Shown here one piece after another: positions 35,560 to 43,882 of a stretch of DNA of 64,000 nucleotides; the first letter of the stretch is position 1; every line of letters starts with the position of its first letter. This DNA comes from Clostridia bacterium. GTDB lineage: Bacteria; Bacillota; Clostridia; Oscillospirales; Acutalibacteraceae. The translations under genes and the position numbers were made by a program. Location of the stretch: the NCBI GenBank assembly GCA_017409845.1, contig JAFQRY010000013.1:1-64000 (forward strand), in the 5' to 3' direction. The notes under the pieces are model-generated. The model did no database searches, was not told the DNA's origin, and was given only the letters and a program-made list of their open reading frames with translations.

Positions 35560-36945
35560 ATGAAAAAAATCGGTCTTGGCGAAAAGCTCGGCTACGGCGT
35601 GGGTGCCGTCGGTCTTGATCTCAGCTACGGAATGTTTTATTCCTATCTTTCAATTTATCTCACAAACGCACTCGGAATCAGCCCTGCATTTCTTCTTATC
35701 ATAACTCCGCTTGCAAGAATATGGGACGGAATCAACGACCCGATGATGGGAATGATCGTTGACAAAACCCATACAAAAATGGGTAAATACCGTCCGTGGA
35801 TTTTAACGGGTGCGTTGATGAATGCGATAGTGCTCGGCTTACTTTTCAATAATCCCGGATTTGCATCGGGTTCAACGGGTCTTTATGTTTATGCCGCCGT
35901 TCTCTATGTTTTGTGGGGCATGACAAACACTCTTGCGGATATTCCCTTCTGGTCAATGGTGCCTTCATTTGCATCCGAAGAAAAGGACAGAAATCTTGTT
36001 TCAACAATCGCAAGAGCCTTTTCGGGTCTCGGTCAGGGAATTATCTCTATTTTCACTCCCATGGCGGTTGCGTTTTTCGGCGGCGTTGCAGGCAGCAAGC
36101 TTGATGCAATGACCTCGGATGCACTCAGCAAGGGCTTCGGCAAATGGTCGGTAATCATGGCAGGAGGTCTTGTTCTTTTTGCACTTGTCAGCGTGCTTTC
36201 AACAAAGGAAAGAAGAATTATCGTCAACAAAGAAAAATTCTCGTTCAAAGCGGCAATCAATGTAATAAAGAGCAATGACCAGCTTCTTGTTTTCATGCTT
36301 TTTGCAATGATTTCAAACGCAGGCTTCTACATGACCTCGGGCATCAGCAGCTATTATTTCACATCCGTGCTCGGCGATCTCACCCTGCAGTCAAAATTCA
36401 ATCTCATGGGCACGGTCGGCTCGGTGCTTTCGATTCTTGTTGTTCCCGTATTCTCAAAATTTATGAATAACCGCTCAATCTATAAGCTTTCGCTCGGCAT
36501 GGCGGCGGCAGGTTATATCGGCATGGCGGTTATGGGCTATGTTTTTACCGGCAATGTTACCGCACTCGGTCTTTTCTATATTCTCACCTCTCTCGGCACG
36601 GGCAGCATGTTTGTCAATCAGACCGTTATGCTTGCAGACTGTGTTGACTACGGTGAATACAAAACTGGTGCACGCAACCAGAGCCTTACCTTCTCGATGA
36701 AGGGCTTCCTTCAGAAAATGGCATATACCGTTCAGGCGATTATCATGTATGCAACATTCACCTTTACGGGTTATGACGGTGAGGCGGCAGTGCAGACCGC
36801 TCAGGCACAGAATGCGATTTCTTTCCTTATGTTCATCGTTCCTCCCCTGATGATTATCGCATCGCTTATTATCTTCACAAAGAAATATAAAATCTTCGGC
36901 GATTTCAAGCAGGAGGTTCTTGAGGCTGTGAGTGAAAAGCAGTAA
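35560..36945 (+). CDS. GPH-family sugar:cation symporter (MelB-like)
   Basis: A 461-residue, 12-helix major-facilitator protein of the glycoside-pentoside-hexuronide:cation symporter family. The N-terminal cation-site motif region is RIWDGINDPMMGMIVDKTHTK (as RIWDGINDP then GMIVDKT), followed by GKYRPWIL, and the later DYGEYKTGARNQS loop is typical. It would import a glycoside or uronide with Na+ or H+. No glycosidase is adjacent, so the sugar is not assigned. Its end overlaps the ribosome site of the next small gene. Confidence 0.9.
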   Translation: MKKIGLGEKLGYGVGAVGLDLSYGMFYSYLSIYLTNALGISPAFLLIITPLARIWDGINDPMMGMIVDKTHTKMGKYRPWILTGALMNAIVLGLLFNNPGFASGSTGLYVYAAVLYVLWGMTNTLADIPFWSMVPSFASEEKDRNLVSTIARAFSGLGQGIISIFTPMAVAFFGGVAGSKLDAMTSDALSKGFGKWSVIMAGGLVLFALVSVLSTKERRIIVNKEKFSFKAAINVIKSNDQLLVFMLFAMISNAGFYMTSGISSYYFTSVLGDLTLQSKFNLMGTVGSVLSILVVPVFSKFMNNRSIYKLSLGMAAAGYIGMAVMGYVFTGNVTALGLFYILTSLGTGSMFVNQTVMLADCVDYGEYKTGARNQSLTFSMKGFLQKMAYTVQAIIMYATFTFTGYDGEAAVQTAQAQNAISFLMFIVPPLMIIASLIIFTKKYKIFGDFKQEVLEAVSEKQ

Positions 36946-36958
36946 GGAGACATGGGTT

Positions 36959-37303
36959 ATGCTTGAAAGCTGCCTTGAAAAATATATGGAAGCCTGTATA
37001 ATTCACGGCTCCGAAACTGTTAAGTCGGAAGATTACAGGGCTATCAACAAAGCCCATGCCGAAATTATAAAAAACCTCAGAATTCTTGTTGAAGATGAAG
37101 AGGGAATGAAAATGCTGAAAAAACTTCTTTACCATGAGGATATTTATGTTTCTTCGTGGACGGCAACTCTTCTGATTTTTGATTATCCGAGAGAATGCAA
37201 AAAGGTAATCAAAAAAGTTATGAAAGGAAAAGGAATATGGGCGTTTTCCATAGAAACTTTTTATAAAGAATGGAAAAAGGGTAATCTTAACAGAATGTAT
37301 TAA
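36959..37303 (+). CDS. Small helical protein, DUF2019-like
   Basis: A 114-residue protein, start chosen at ATG 36959 because GGAG lies 9 bases upstream and just inside the transporter stop region. The all-helical layout with LESCLEKYMEACI, KAHAEIIKNLRIL and YHEDIYVSSWTATLLIFDYP resembles the HEAT-like DUF2019 family, often seen beside toxins as immunity-type proteins; this is tentative. No toxin gene is adjacent. Probably co-transcribed with the symporter. Function unknown. Confidence 0.6.
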   Translation: MLESCLEKYMEACIIHGSETVKSEDYRAINKAHAEIIKNLRILVEDEEGMKMLKKLLYHEDIYVSSWTATLLIFDYPRECKKVIKKVMKGKGIWAFSIETFYKEWKKGNLNRMY

Positions 37304-37310
37304 AAATAAA

Positions 37311-37350
37311 AACGGAAGTGTACCGAAAAAGTACGCTTCCGTTGATTTTT
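37311..37350. terminator. Bidirectional terminator
   Basis: Stem AACGGAAGTGTAC (37311-37323) with GTACGCTTCCGTT (37331-37343), then GATTTTTT. Serves both convergent transcripts. Confidence 0.85.
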
Positions 37351-38006
37351 TATTCATCAAGATTTTTGACCGTCGGCAGGTTCCAATGAAATATCGTTGC
37401 GAGAATTCTGATAACCAGAACCGATCCTGCACCGATGACGATTGCGAATGTTGAGGAGCAAAGCTGATAATGGATAAGAATATAATATATAATCGCTCCG
37501 ATTATTGCCGCAAGGGCATAAACTCTTTTTCTCAGGATTTTCGGCACTCTGCCCGCCATGATATCACGCATGATGCCGCCGCCGACACCCGTTAAGGTTG
37601 CAACGAAAATCGAGAGAAACATGTTTTCTTCAAATCCGCAGGCAATTGCACTGTTGACACCGCCGACAACGAAAACCGAAAGTCCGATTGAGTCAAAAAT
37701 ATTAATTACCTGGGAATAAACATCAAAATGCTTCTGGATTCTTTTGCCGAAGAAATAAGCAATAACAAAAACCGCAAGCGAGGTTACCAATGCGGTTATG
37801 GCATAAACGGATTTGCGGAATGCCATGGGCGGAGTGTAGCCGAGAATGAGGTCACGAACAATTCCGCCGCCGACCGCCGTAACAGTACCGAGAACGAGTG
37901 CTCCGAAAATGTCAAAATTTTTTTCGATTGCGGTAATTACACCCGTTATTGCAAAGGCGACAACACCTATTAATTCAATTGCAAAAAAGATGTTTTCAAC
38001 ATTCAT
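37350..38006 (-). CDS. TRIC-type cation channel family protein (UPF0126)
   Basis: A 218-residue, seven-helix protein of the UPF0126/TRIC family (YvgT/YadS-like). Duplicated glycine-rich pore motifs are visible: TAVGGGIVRDLILG and LTGVGGGIMRDIMAG, each starting a three-helix repeat. Bacterial members are thought to be cation or glycine-linked channels. The start at 38006 follows AGGAGG, 7 bases away, and overlaps the stop of the DUF2809 gene by four bases (ATGA), so translation is coupled. Confidence 0.88.
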   Translation of the reverse strand: MNVENIFFAIELIGVVAFAITGVITAIEKNFDIFGALVLGTVTAVGGGIVRDLILGYTPPMAFRKSVYAITALVTSLAVFVIAYFFGKRIQKHFDVYSQVINIFDSIGLSVFVVGGVNSAIACGFEENMFLSIFVATLTGVGGGIMRDIMAGRVPKILRKRVYALAAIIGAIIYYILIHYQLCSSTFAIVIGAGSVLVIRILATIFHWNLPTVKNLDE

Positions 38007-38386
38007 CGGCTTTTCCTCCTGAAAAATGTTTCGGCAGCAAAAAACAAAGCTCCGCCGATAATATAACAAGCAATATCTTTTATATCAAAGGTTCTTCCGA
38101 GGGCTGTGCTGATTACGGGATTGTTTTCAAGCCCGAGAAGCTTAACAAAATCAAAATACTGCAAAGCTTCAACCGTAACCGCAAAAAGTGTTGCGAAAAC
38201 GGGCAGCAGCCTCACTTTATCGGGAATGAATATCCGAAGAAAAGCACATATGAGCACAACGACAAGAATATCGCCGACAAACGGACGCACAAAGCTGTCG
38301 TGCACGAAAAGTGCAATCAGAATTTCAATTGCAAGCAGAAGAGCGAAAACGATTGAATATGTGAGGCGTGATTTATTTCTTTTCAT
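38003..38386 (-). CDS. DUF2809-like membrane protein
   Basis: A 127-residue protein with four hydrophobic helices. The signature VGDILVVVLICAFLR, VTVEALQYFD and RTFDIKDIACYIIGG matches DUF2809 (VanZ-like topology). Function is not established. It overlaps tadA upstream by 14 bases and the TRIC gene downstream by four, so the three are almost certainly one operon. Confidence 0.8.
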   Translation of the reverse strand: MKRNKSRLTYSIVFALLLAIEILIALFVHDSFVRPFVGDILVVVLICAFLRIFIPDKVRLLPVFATLFAVTVEALQYFDFVKLLGLENNPVISTALGRTFDIKDIACYIIGGALFFAAETFFRRKSR

Positions 38387-38837
38387 TTTTTCTTTTCCTC
38401 AGATCTGCAAAGAAATCCGACAGCAGGGCGGCACATTCGTCTGCCATGAAGCCCGCAACAACCTCGGGCTTGTGATTATAGGGTAAATCAAAAAGGTTGA
38501 TGACCGATCCGCATGAGCCGGCTTTTATATCGGATGCACCGTAAACAAGGCGGCGGATTCTTGAATTGATTATCGCTCCCGTGCACATGGGGCAGGGCTC
38601 GAGGGTGACATACATTTCGCATTCCCACAGCCGCCAGCCGCCGAGCTTTTTGCATGCAAGGTCAATCGCTTCGATTTCGGCGTGTGCAAGAGCGTTTTTG
38701 CCGTATTCGCGGCGGTTTCTGCCGACGGAAACAACCTCTCCGTTACGCACGATAACCGCACCGACGGGAACTTCAAGCCCGTCAGCGGCAAGCTTTGCCT
38801 GTTCAATTGCAAGAGTCATAAAATATGTATCGGTCAT
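38373..38837 (-). CDS. tadA: tRNA-specific adenosine deaminase
   Basis: A 154-residue zinc deaminase converting the wobble adenosine 34 of tRNA-Arg(ACG) to inosine. The zinc site is visible: His and catalytic Glu in ALAHAEIEAI, and the two Cys in LEPCPMCTGAI. The tail motif VYGASDIKAGSCGSV is typical of TadA rather than cytidine deaminases. The start at 38837 is set by AAGGTGA 5-11 bases upstream; the frame stays open further upstream but only through intergenic sequence. It leads the DUF2809-TRIC operon. Confidence 0.9.
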   Translation of the reverse strand: MTDTYFMTLAIEQAKLAADGLEVPVGAVIVRNGEVVSVGRNRREYGKNALAHAEIEAIDLACKKLGGWRLWECEMYVTLEPCPMCTGAIINSRIRRLVYGASDIKAGSCGSVINLFDLPYNHKPEVVAGFMADECAALLSDFFADLRKRKNEKK

Positions 38838-38904
38838 GGTGTCACCTTTGGAAAATGTTTTAAAACAAGGCGACCCTGTTGAGCCGCCCGTTTGTTTTAT
38901 ATTA

Positions 38905-41319
38905 TTATTTCTTGCTGCGAAGGTCGATTTTTTCAACGTTCCAGATATCTCTTGCGTAGTCGTTGATTGAGCGGTCAGCCGCAAAAACGCCTGCACTCGC
39001 AATATTCATAAGCGACATCTTTGTCCATCTGTCCTTATCAGCCCAGATTTCCTCAGCCTGCTTCTGGATGTTTCTGTAGTCCGAGAAATCCGCAAGAACC
39101 ATATAGGGGTCATAATTGACAATGGAACCGCTGATTTCGCCGAACATCTTGCCGCCGATACCTTTGTTTATGAAGTTGATGAGGCTGTTGATCTCGGCAT
39201 TGTTGTTATAATAGTTCTGAGGATTGTAGCCGCTCTTTTTAAGCTCATTGACCTCGGGAGTGCTCATGCCGAAAATAAGGATGTTTTCGGGACCTACGGC
39301 ATCATAGATTTCAACATTCGCTCCGTCCATTGTGCCGACGGTAACCGCACCGTTTATCATAAGCTTCATGTTGCCCGTGCCGCTTGCTTCGGTGCCTGCA
39401 AGTGAAATCTGTTCGCTGATGTCGGCTGCAGGCATAAGAGCCTCTGCCATGGTAACGTTATAATCCTCCATGTAAACAACCTTGAGAAGGTCTTTGACAT
39501 CGGGGTCATTGTTGATGAGATTTGCAAGGGCAAAAATAAATTCAATGATTTTCTTTGCCATATAGTAGCCCGAAGCTGCCTTTGCACCGAAAATATAGGT
39601 GTGGGGAGTGTAGTTACCGTTGGGATTTGCCTTGATTTCAAGATATTTTGCAAGAATCTGGAAGGCGTTGAGATGCTGACGCTTATATTCATGCAGACGC
39701 TTGACCTGAACATCGAAAATCGAGTTGGGGTCAAGGCTGATGCCTGTTTTGCTCTTTACGATTTCGGCAAAATTCTCTTTGTTTTCGAGCTTGATTCTGC
39801 GAAGGTCTTCGAGTACGCCCGCATCGTCTGAGTATTTTGCAAGCTTTGAAAGCTTTGAAGCATCATAAACAAATTCCTTGCCGATAAGTCCTGTCAGCAT
39901 TTCGGTAAGACCGGGGTTTGCCTGGCAGAGCCAGCGGCGGTGTGCAATACCGTTTGTGACATTGGTGAATTTATCGGGCTCAAGTGTATAGAAATCATTG
40001 AAGATTGTATCCTTGAGAATCTGACTGTGGAGTGCGGAAACGCCGTTGACCTTGTGGCAGACGGCAACGCAGAGGTTAGCCATTTTGACGGCACCGTTTG
40101 AAACGATTGCCATTCTTTCAACTCTGCCCGCATCGCCCGTTGCGTCCCAAATTTTCTTTCTGAAGCGGTTGTCGATTTCCTTGACAATCTGATAAATTCT
40201 GGGAATAAGACGCTTGAAGAGGTCTTCGCTCCAGCATTCGAGAGCTTCCGCCATAACGGTGTGGTTTGTATATGCACAGCATTCCTCAACGATTCTGTAG
40301 GCATCGTCCCAGCCGTAGCCGCATTCGTCAAGCATGATTCTCATAAGCTCGGGGATAGCCATTGTGGGATGAGTGTCGTTGATATGGATTGCATTCTTTT
40401 CAGCGAAGTTTTTAAGTGAGCCGTAATCCCTGAGGTGACGCTGAACGATATCCTGAACGGATGCCGAAACAAGGAAATACTGCTGACGTAGACGAAGGCT
40501 CTTTCCTTCGGGATGATTGTCGGCAGGATAAAGCACCTTGCTGATAACCTCCGCCATGGCTTTTTCTTCCATGGCGTGCATGTAGTCGCCCTGATTGAAT
40601 TTTGTCATGTCAAAGCCGTCAACCTTTGCTGACCAGAGACGGAGCACGGCGGCACTCTTGCCATCCTTGCCCGCAACCATCATATCATAGGGAACAGCCT
40701 TGACTGTTTTGCAGTTGACGAGCTCAACATGATGATATGCTTCTTCCCATGCGTCGAGAACCTCGCCTTCAAACTTGACTTCAACAACCTTGTCTTCTCT
40801 GGGAACAAGCCAAACATCACCGCCGGGAAGCCAGAAATCGGGCATTTCGGTCTGCCAGCCGTCAATGATTTTCTGCTTGAAAATACCGTATTCGTAAAGA
40901 ATTGAATAGCCCATGCCTCTGTAGCCCTGATTTGCAAGAGCATCAAGATAGCATGCCGCAAGTCTGCCCAGACCGCCGTTGCCCAGACCCGCATCGGGCT
41001 CACAGTCATAGAGCTTCTCAAGCTTTACACCGAAGCTTGCAAGAGCCTTTTCCGCAGTTGATGTAAGGTTGAGATTATAAAGTGTGTTTTTGAGAGTTCT
41101 TCCCATGAGGAACTCCATGCAAAGATAATAAACCTTTTTCTGTCCCTTTTCGAGCGAGAGCTTATCGAATTCTCTTCTGGAATCTCTGACCATATCCCTT
41201 GTGATCATGGAAAGAGCCCTGTAGAGCTGCTCGTTTGTTGCATCCTTGGGAGTCACGCCGAAGAAATGAGAGAGCTTTGCCGAAATCATTTCTTCAAGCT
41301 GTTTTTTTGTGATTGCCAT
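38905..41319 (-). CDS. glgP: Glycogen/maltodextrin phosphorylase
   Basis: An 804-residue PLP-dependent GT35 enzyme releasing glucose 1-phosphate from alpha-1,4-glucans. Marks include GLGNGGLGRLAACYLDA, the NDTHPTMAIPEL region, KRLHEYKRQHLN and the PLP-lysine signature EASGTGNMKLMINGAVTVGT with the Lys. Length is normal for the short (MalP-like) class, and no regulatory extension is seen. AGGAGG lies 8 bases upstream. No glycogen synthesis genes are in the window, so it may serve dietary or stored glucan breakdown. An imperfect hairpin at 38863-38899 separates it from tadA. Confidence 0.95.
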   Translation of the reverse strand: MAITKKQLEEMISAKLSHFFGVTPKDATNEQLYRALSMITRDMVRDSRREFDKLSLEKGQKKVYYLCMEFLMGRTLKNTLYNLNLTSTAEKALASFGVKLEKLYDCEPDAGLGNGGLGRLAACYLDALANQGYRGMGYSILYEYGIFKQKIIDGWQTEMPDFWLPGGDVWLVPREDKVVEVKFEGEVLDAWEEAYHHVELVNCKTVKAVPYDMMVAGKDGKSAAVLRLWSAKVDGFDMTKFNQGDYMHAMEEKAMAEVISKVLYPADNHPEGKSLRLRQQYFLVSASVQDIVQRHLRDYGSLKNFAEKNAIHINDTHPTMAIPELMRIMLDECGYGWDDAYRIVEECCAYTNHTVMAEALECWSEDLFKRLIPRIYQIVKEIDNRFRKKIWDATGDAGRVERMAIVSNGAVKMANLCVAVCHKVNGVSALHSQILKDTIFNDFYTLEPDKFTNVTNGIAHRRWLCQANPGLTEMLTGLIGKEFVYDASKLSKLAKYSDDAGVLEDLRRIKLENKENFAEIVKSKTGISLDPNSIFDVQVKRLHEYKRQHLNAFQILAKYLEIKANPNGNYTPHTYIFGAKAASGYYMAKKIIEFIFALANLINNDPDVKDLLKVVYMEDYNVTMAEALMPAADISEQISLAGTEASGTGNMKLMINGAVTVGTMDGANVEIYDAVGPENILIFGMSTPEVNELKKSGYNPQNYYNNNAEINSLINFINKGIGGKMFGEISGSIVNYDPYMVLADFSDYRNIQKQAEEIWADKDRWTKMSLMNIASAGVFAADRSINDYARDIWNVEKIDLRSKK

Positions 41320-41427
41320 ATAATTAATCCTCCTATAAATAACCGTTTAAGAAAACAGTACATTATATTTTACACTAAAATTTAATTTATTACAACAAAT
41401 TTTTAACAGTTGTTTAATTCAAAATGC

Positions 41428-41456
41428 TTGTAAGAGATAGAAATTTAGGTTATAAT
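41428..41456 (+). promoter_or_regulatory. Sigma-A promoter for the CPBP protease
   Basis: TTGTAA (41428-41433), a 17-base spacer, then TATAAT (41451-41456), 49 bases before the TTG start. Confidence 0.65.
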
Positions 41457-41505
41457 AAAAGAAAAATTTGGTTGAATTGCAAAAAGCGAACAAGTTGGTG
41501 ATAAT

Positions 41506-42489
41506 TTGTATAATTTTTATGACGCCGAAAATTCGGTCTATATCAAAAAAGAAAAAGAGAAAAAGCAGATAAAACGAATCGGAATTGCGGCAGGTGCGAG
41601 CGTTATCGGATATGTCCTGATCCAGAATATTTTATCAATGCTTATTTATCTTTCGCCGATTGGTGAAATTTATGAAACCGACCCTGCAATGCAGAGCGTT
41701 GTGAGCATTTTTCTTTCTGTTTTCGGAATTGCTCTTCCGTTCGGAATTGCGGGATATTTTCTCAATAAAGGCAAGGATACTCCCGTTGTTGATTTCAGAA
41801 AGCCCGTCAGCACTCCTCTTATGCTCAGTGCGGCGTGTCTGGGATTTTTCATTTGCCTTGCCGGTAATTATGTGACGGGTATTTTTGTCAATTTCATGGA
41901 TGAGCTCGGAATTCTGCTTTCATCACCCGAATATTATCCGCCCACGGATTTTGCGGGCAGAATAATCTATACCGTTTCGATTGCGGTTGTGCCTGCTCTT
42001 GTTGAAGAATTTGCCGTAAGAGGAGTTATTCTGCAGCCGCTGAGAAAATTCGGCGATAAATTTGCGATTATTGCTACAGCTTTGCTCTTTGCCGTTATGC
42101 ACGGAAACCTCATTCAGGCACCGTTTGCACTTATTGCAGGCATCGGAATCGGCTATGCCGTTTGCATAACAAACAGCATAAGAACGGGATTCCTTATTCA
42201 TTTCTGCAACAATCTTTATTCGGTCATAGTCGAGTTTCTCGTTGCGGATATTGCCGACGAAAACAAGCTCAATACGGTTTATCTTGTGCTCACGGCGGCT
42301 CTTTATGCGGTAACAATCGGCGGCTCGGTAATTTTTGTGATACTTAAGAAACAAAGAAAGCTCGTGCCGTCATTCACGCTGATAAAAGAGAGCGAAAAAA
42401 TGAGAGCGTTTATCCTGACTATCCCCATGATAATCGCCCTTTTGCTTATGATTTATATAACCTCGGGATTTGTGGATTTCGGAAGATGA
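41506..42489 (+). CDS. CPBP-family intramembrane metalloprotease
   Basis: A 327-residue membrane protein with about eight helices, starting at TTG (GGTGAT ends about 2 bases upstream, so the site is weak). The CPBP (CAAX protease/bacteriocin-processing, ABI) motifs are EEFAVRGVI (two Glu and Arg), FAVMHGNLIQ (His) and FCNNLYSVI (Asn), with spacing as in Rce1-like enzymes. Such proteins process peptides or confer bacteriocin immunity. No peptide substrate gene is adjacent. Monocistronic, with its own promoter and a terminator at 42495-42527. Confidence 0.85.
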   Translation: MYNFYDAENSVYIKKEKEKKQIKRIGIAAGASVIGYVLIQNILSMLIYLSPIGEIYETDPAMQSVVSIFLSVFGIALPFGIAGYFLNKGKDTPVVDFRKPVSTPLMLSAACLGFFICLAGNYVTGIFVNFMDELGILLSSPEYYPPTDFAGRIIYTVSIAVVPALVEEFAVRGVILQPLRKFGDKFAIIATALLFAVMHGNLIQAPFALIAGIGIGYAVCITNSIRTGFLIHFCNNLYSVIVEFLVADIADENKLNTVYLVLTAALYAVTIGGSVIFVILKKQRKLVPSFTLIKESEKMRAFILTIPMIIALLLMIYITSGFVDFGR

Positions 42490-42494
42490 TTTTT

Positions 42495-42527
42495 CAGAGG
42501 CTGTTTTTTTGCAGCCTCTGATTTTTT
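42495..42527 (+). terminator. Terminator after the CPBP gene
   Basis: Stem CAGAGGCTG (42495-42503) with CAGCCTCTG (42512-42520), then ATTTTTT. Confidence 0.85.
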
Positions 42528-42538
42528 AAAAAAACATA

Positions 42539-42603
42539 TTGACAGACGGTCAGAAGTGTGATATTATGTAGGTGGAGTTAGTTACGACTAACTTCACCTA
42601 CAT
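42539..42603 (+). promoter_or_regulatory. Promoter overlapped by a 38-base palindrome
   Basis: TTGACA (42539-42544), a 17-base spacer, then TATTAT (42562-42567). A near-perfect palindrome at 42566-42603 (17-bp arms, one G.T wobble, TACG centre, core AGTTAGTTACGACTAACT) covers the -10 edge and the start site. This placement suits a repressor. The TTAGT-N4-ACTAA core resembles metal-dependent DtxR/IdeR-type boxes, but that is inference. Confidence 0.75.
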
Positions 42604-42684
42604 AAAAATTCTCCTCCTGAGAGAACATCTTTTTATAACATTTTTCCTTGAAAACGCCGCCCTTGAAGGACGGCGTTTTCGGTT
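42574..42684 (+). ncRNA. Candidate small regulatory RNA with CUCCU loop
   Basis: A self-contained unit of about 110 bases with no usable reading frame: promoter, 5' hairpin (arms 42575-42582 and 42587-42594), then a second hairpin TTCTC/GAGAA (42609-42613, 42621-42625) presenting CTCCTGA in the loop, then an A/U-rich stretch and a GC-rich terminator (42650-42680). A CUCCU loop can pair with Shine-Dalgarno sequences, as in several Gram-positive sRNAs. The exact ends are estimated from the -10 box and the terminator. It could instead be a short decoy or leader, but no downstream gene is on this strand until 43883. Confidence 0.6.
42650..42684. terminator. Bidirectional terminator, sRNA / lipoprotein
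   Basis: Stem GAAAACGCCG (42650-42659) with CGGCGTTTTC (42671-42680), giving a T-tract on either strand. It serves the candidate sRNA and the convergent lipoprotein gene. Confidence 0.8.
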
Positions 42685-42692
42685 ATACTGTA

Positions 42693-43730
42693 TTAATATT
42701 TGAAATCCGAATAAGAAACCTTGGTTTCAAGATTCATCGAAGCCTTGCCGACTCTGACGATTGTGTATCTGATATTTGAAAGCTCCGCTTTCATTTTTAT
42801 ATTGTGTGAAAGAGAAACGAACCTGTTGTTTGATGCGTTGATTTTTGCCGTGATTTTAACGCTTGTTGTGTTGATTGTCATGGAGCCGACACTTGCACCT
42901 GCATCCGAAAGACCTGCTTTTATTTCGTCGATATCCTTGAAATCCTTTGTGAATCTGCCGAGAGCACTGCTGCTTTTCAGCGGATTGGTTTCGTTTTTAA
43001 CCGTCAGGGTTACGGTGTAGTATTTGCCGTCATCCGACAGTTTGCAGGATGCCGAGGTGACATCGGATTCCTTCAGAGTGCTTTTTACAAGTGAAGTGCC
43101 GTTGAAGTTGCCCTTGGCAACGGTTTCCGTGCTGCTTCCCTCGCCGAGAAAGCTGCCTATTGCATCACGCACCGCGCCGATGCTTGCAAGAGCACCCATT
43201 TCAAGGTTGCTCAGAGTTGTGACGGTTGATTTGTTATAGCCGGGTCTGGCGGTTGATGCGGCTGCTGCAGCGGAATTATAGAGCTTTACGATGTCAGCCT
43301 TTTTGACGGGCGCAACTGCTGCTTTCTTGGTTGTTGCAGCAGGCTTTTTGGTTGTTACAACGGCTTTCTTCGTTGTAGTGACTGCTTTCTTCGTAGTAGT
43401 AACAGCCTTTTTCGTTGTGATAACTGCTTTTGTTGTTTCGGGTGCCTTGGTTGTGGTCGGAGCCTCGGTTGTAGTCGGAGCTTCGGTTGTAGTCGGAGCT
43501 TCGGTTGTGGTCGGAGCTTCAGTTGTTTGTGCCACGGTTTCTGCGGGAGCTTGCGTTGTTTCGGGAATCGTTTCCGTATAAAGAAGATTTTCGGTTGCTG
43601 CGGATGATGTTGATTTCTCGGGTGAAGAAATCACAGTTGTTTCATCGGAATTTTTGCCGTTGCAGGCGGAAAAAGCCAGAATAAATGATGCTGCCGTGAG
43701 AAATGCAAGAATTCTTTTTATTGTGTTCAT
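42693..43730 (-). CDS. Lipoprotein with Thr-Glu-Ala-Pro and Thr-Lys-Lys repeats
   Basis: A 345-residue lipoprotein. The signal peptide ends in the lipobox LAFSAC at about residue 23. Residues 55-140 are low-complexity stalk: four to five TTEAP repeats, then five TTKKAV-type repeats rich in Thr and Lys, as in mucin-like or wall-spanning spacers. A compact C-terminal domain (150-345) has alternating strands (YYTVTLTVKNETNP, TINTTSVKITAKI) and no known motif. The basic block may bind wall polymers. The repeat DNA could vary in copy number by slippage. Function unknown. Confidence 0.75.
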   Translation of the reverse strand: MNTIKRILAFLTAASFILAFSACNGKNSDETTVISSPEKSTSSAATENLLYTETIPETTQAPAETVAQTTEAPTTTEAPTTTEAPTTTEAPTTTKAPETTKAVITTKKAVTTTKKAVTTTKKAVVTTKKPAATTKKAAVAPVKKADIVKLYNSAAAAASTARPGYNKSTVTTLSNLEMGALASIGAVRDAIGSFLGEGSSTETVAKGNFNGTSLVKSTLKESDVTSASCKLSDDGKYYTVTLTVKNETNPLKSSSALGRFTKDFKDIDEIKAGLSDAGASVGSMTINTTSVKITAKINASNNRFVSLSHNIKMKAELSNIRYTIVRVGKASMNLETKVSYSDFKY

Positions 43731-43882
43731 GCTTAAAATCCTCCTCGTTGCTTTTTTACACTTTCATTATACCATATCTTTCATAATAATTGTGAATAAA
43801 CTGCAAAAATTTTATTTTTTATTGAAAATATCGGATATTAGTGATAAAATAAAAAAGTTACTAAAATAAGGAGGGATACTTC

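Noticed and set aside
41320..41427. TTGTAA-N17-TAAAAT promoter for glgP on the minus strand
   Set aside because: A plausible match, but the region is so AT-rich that chance matches are likely. Not listed as a feature.
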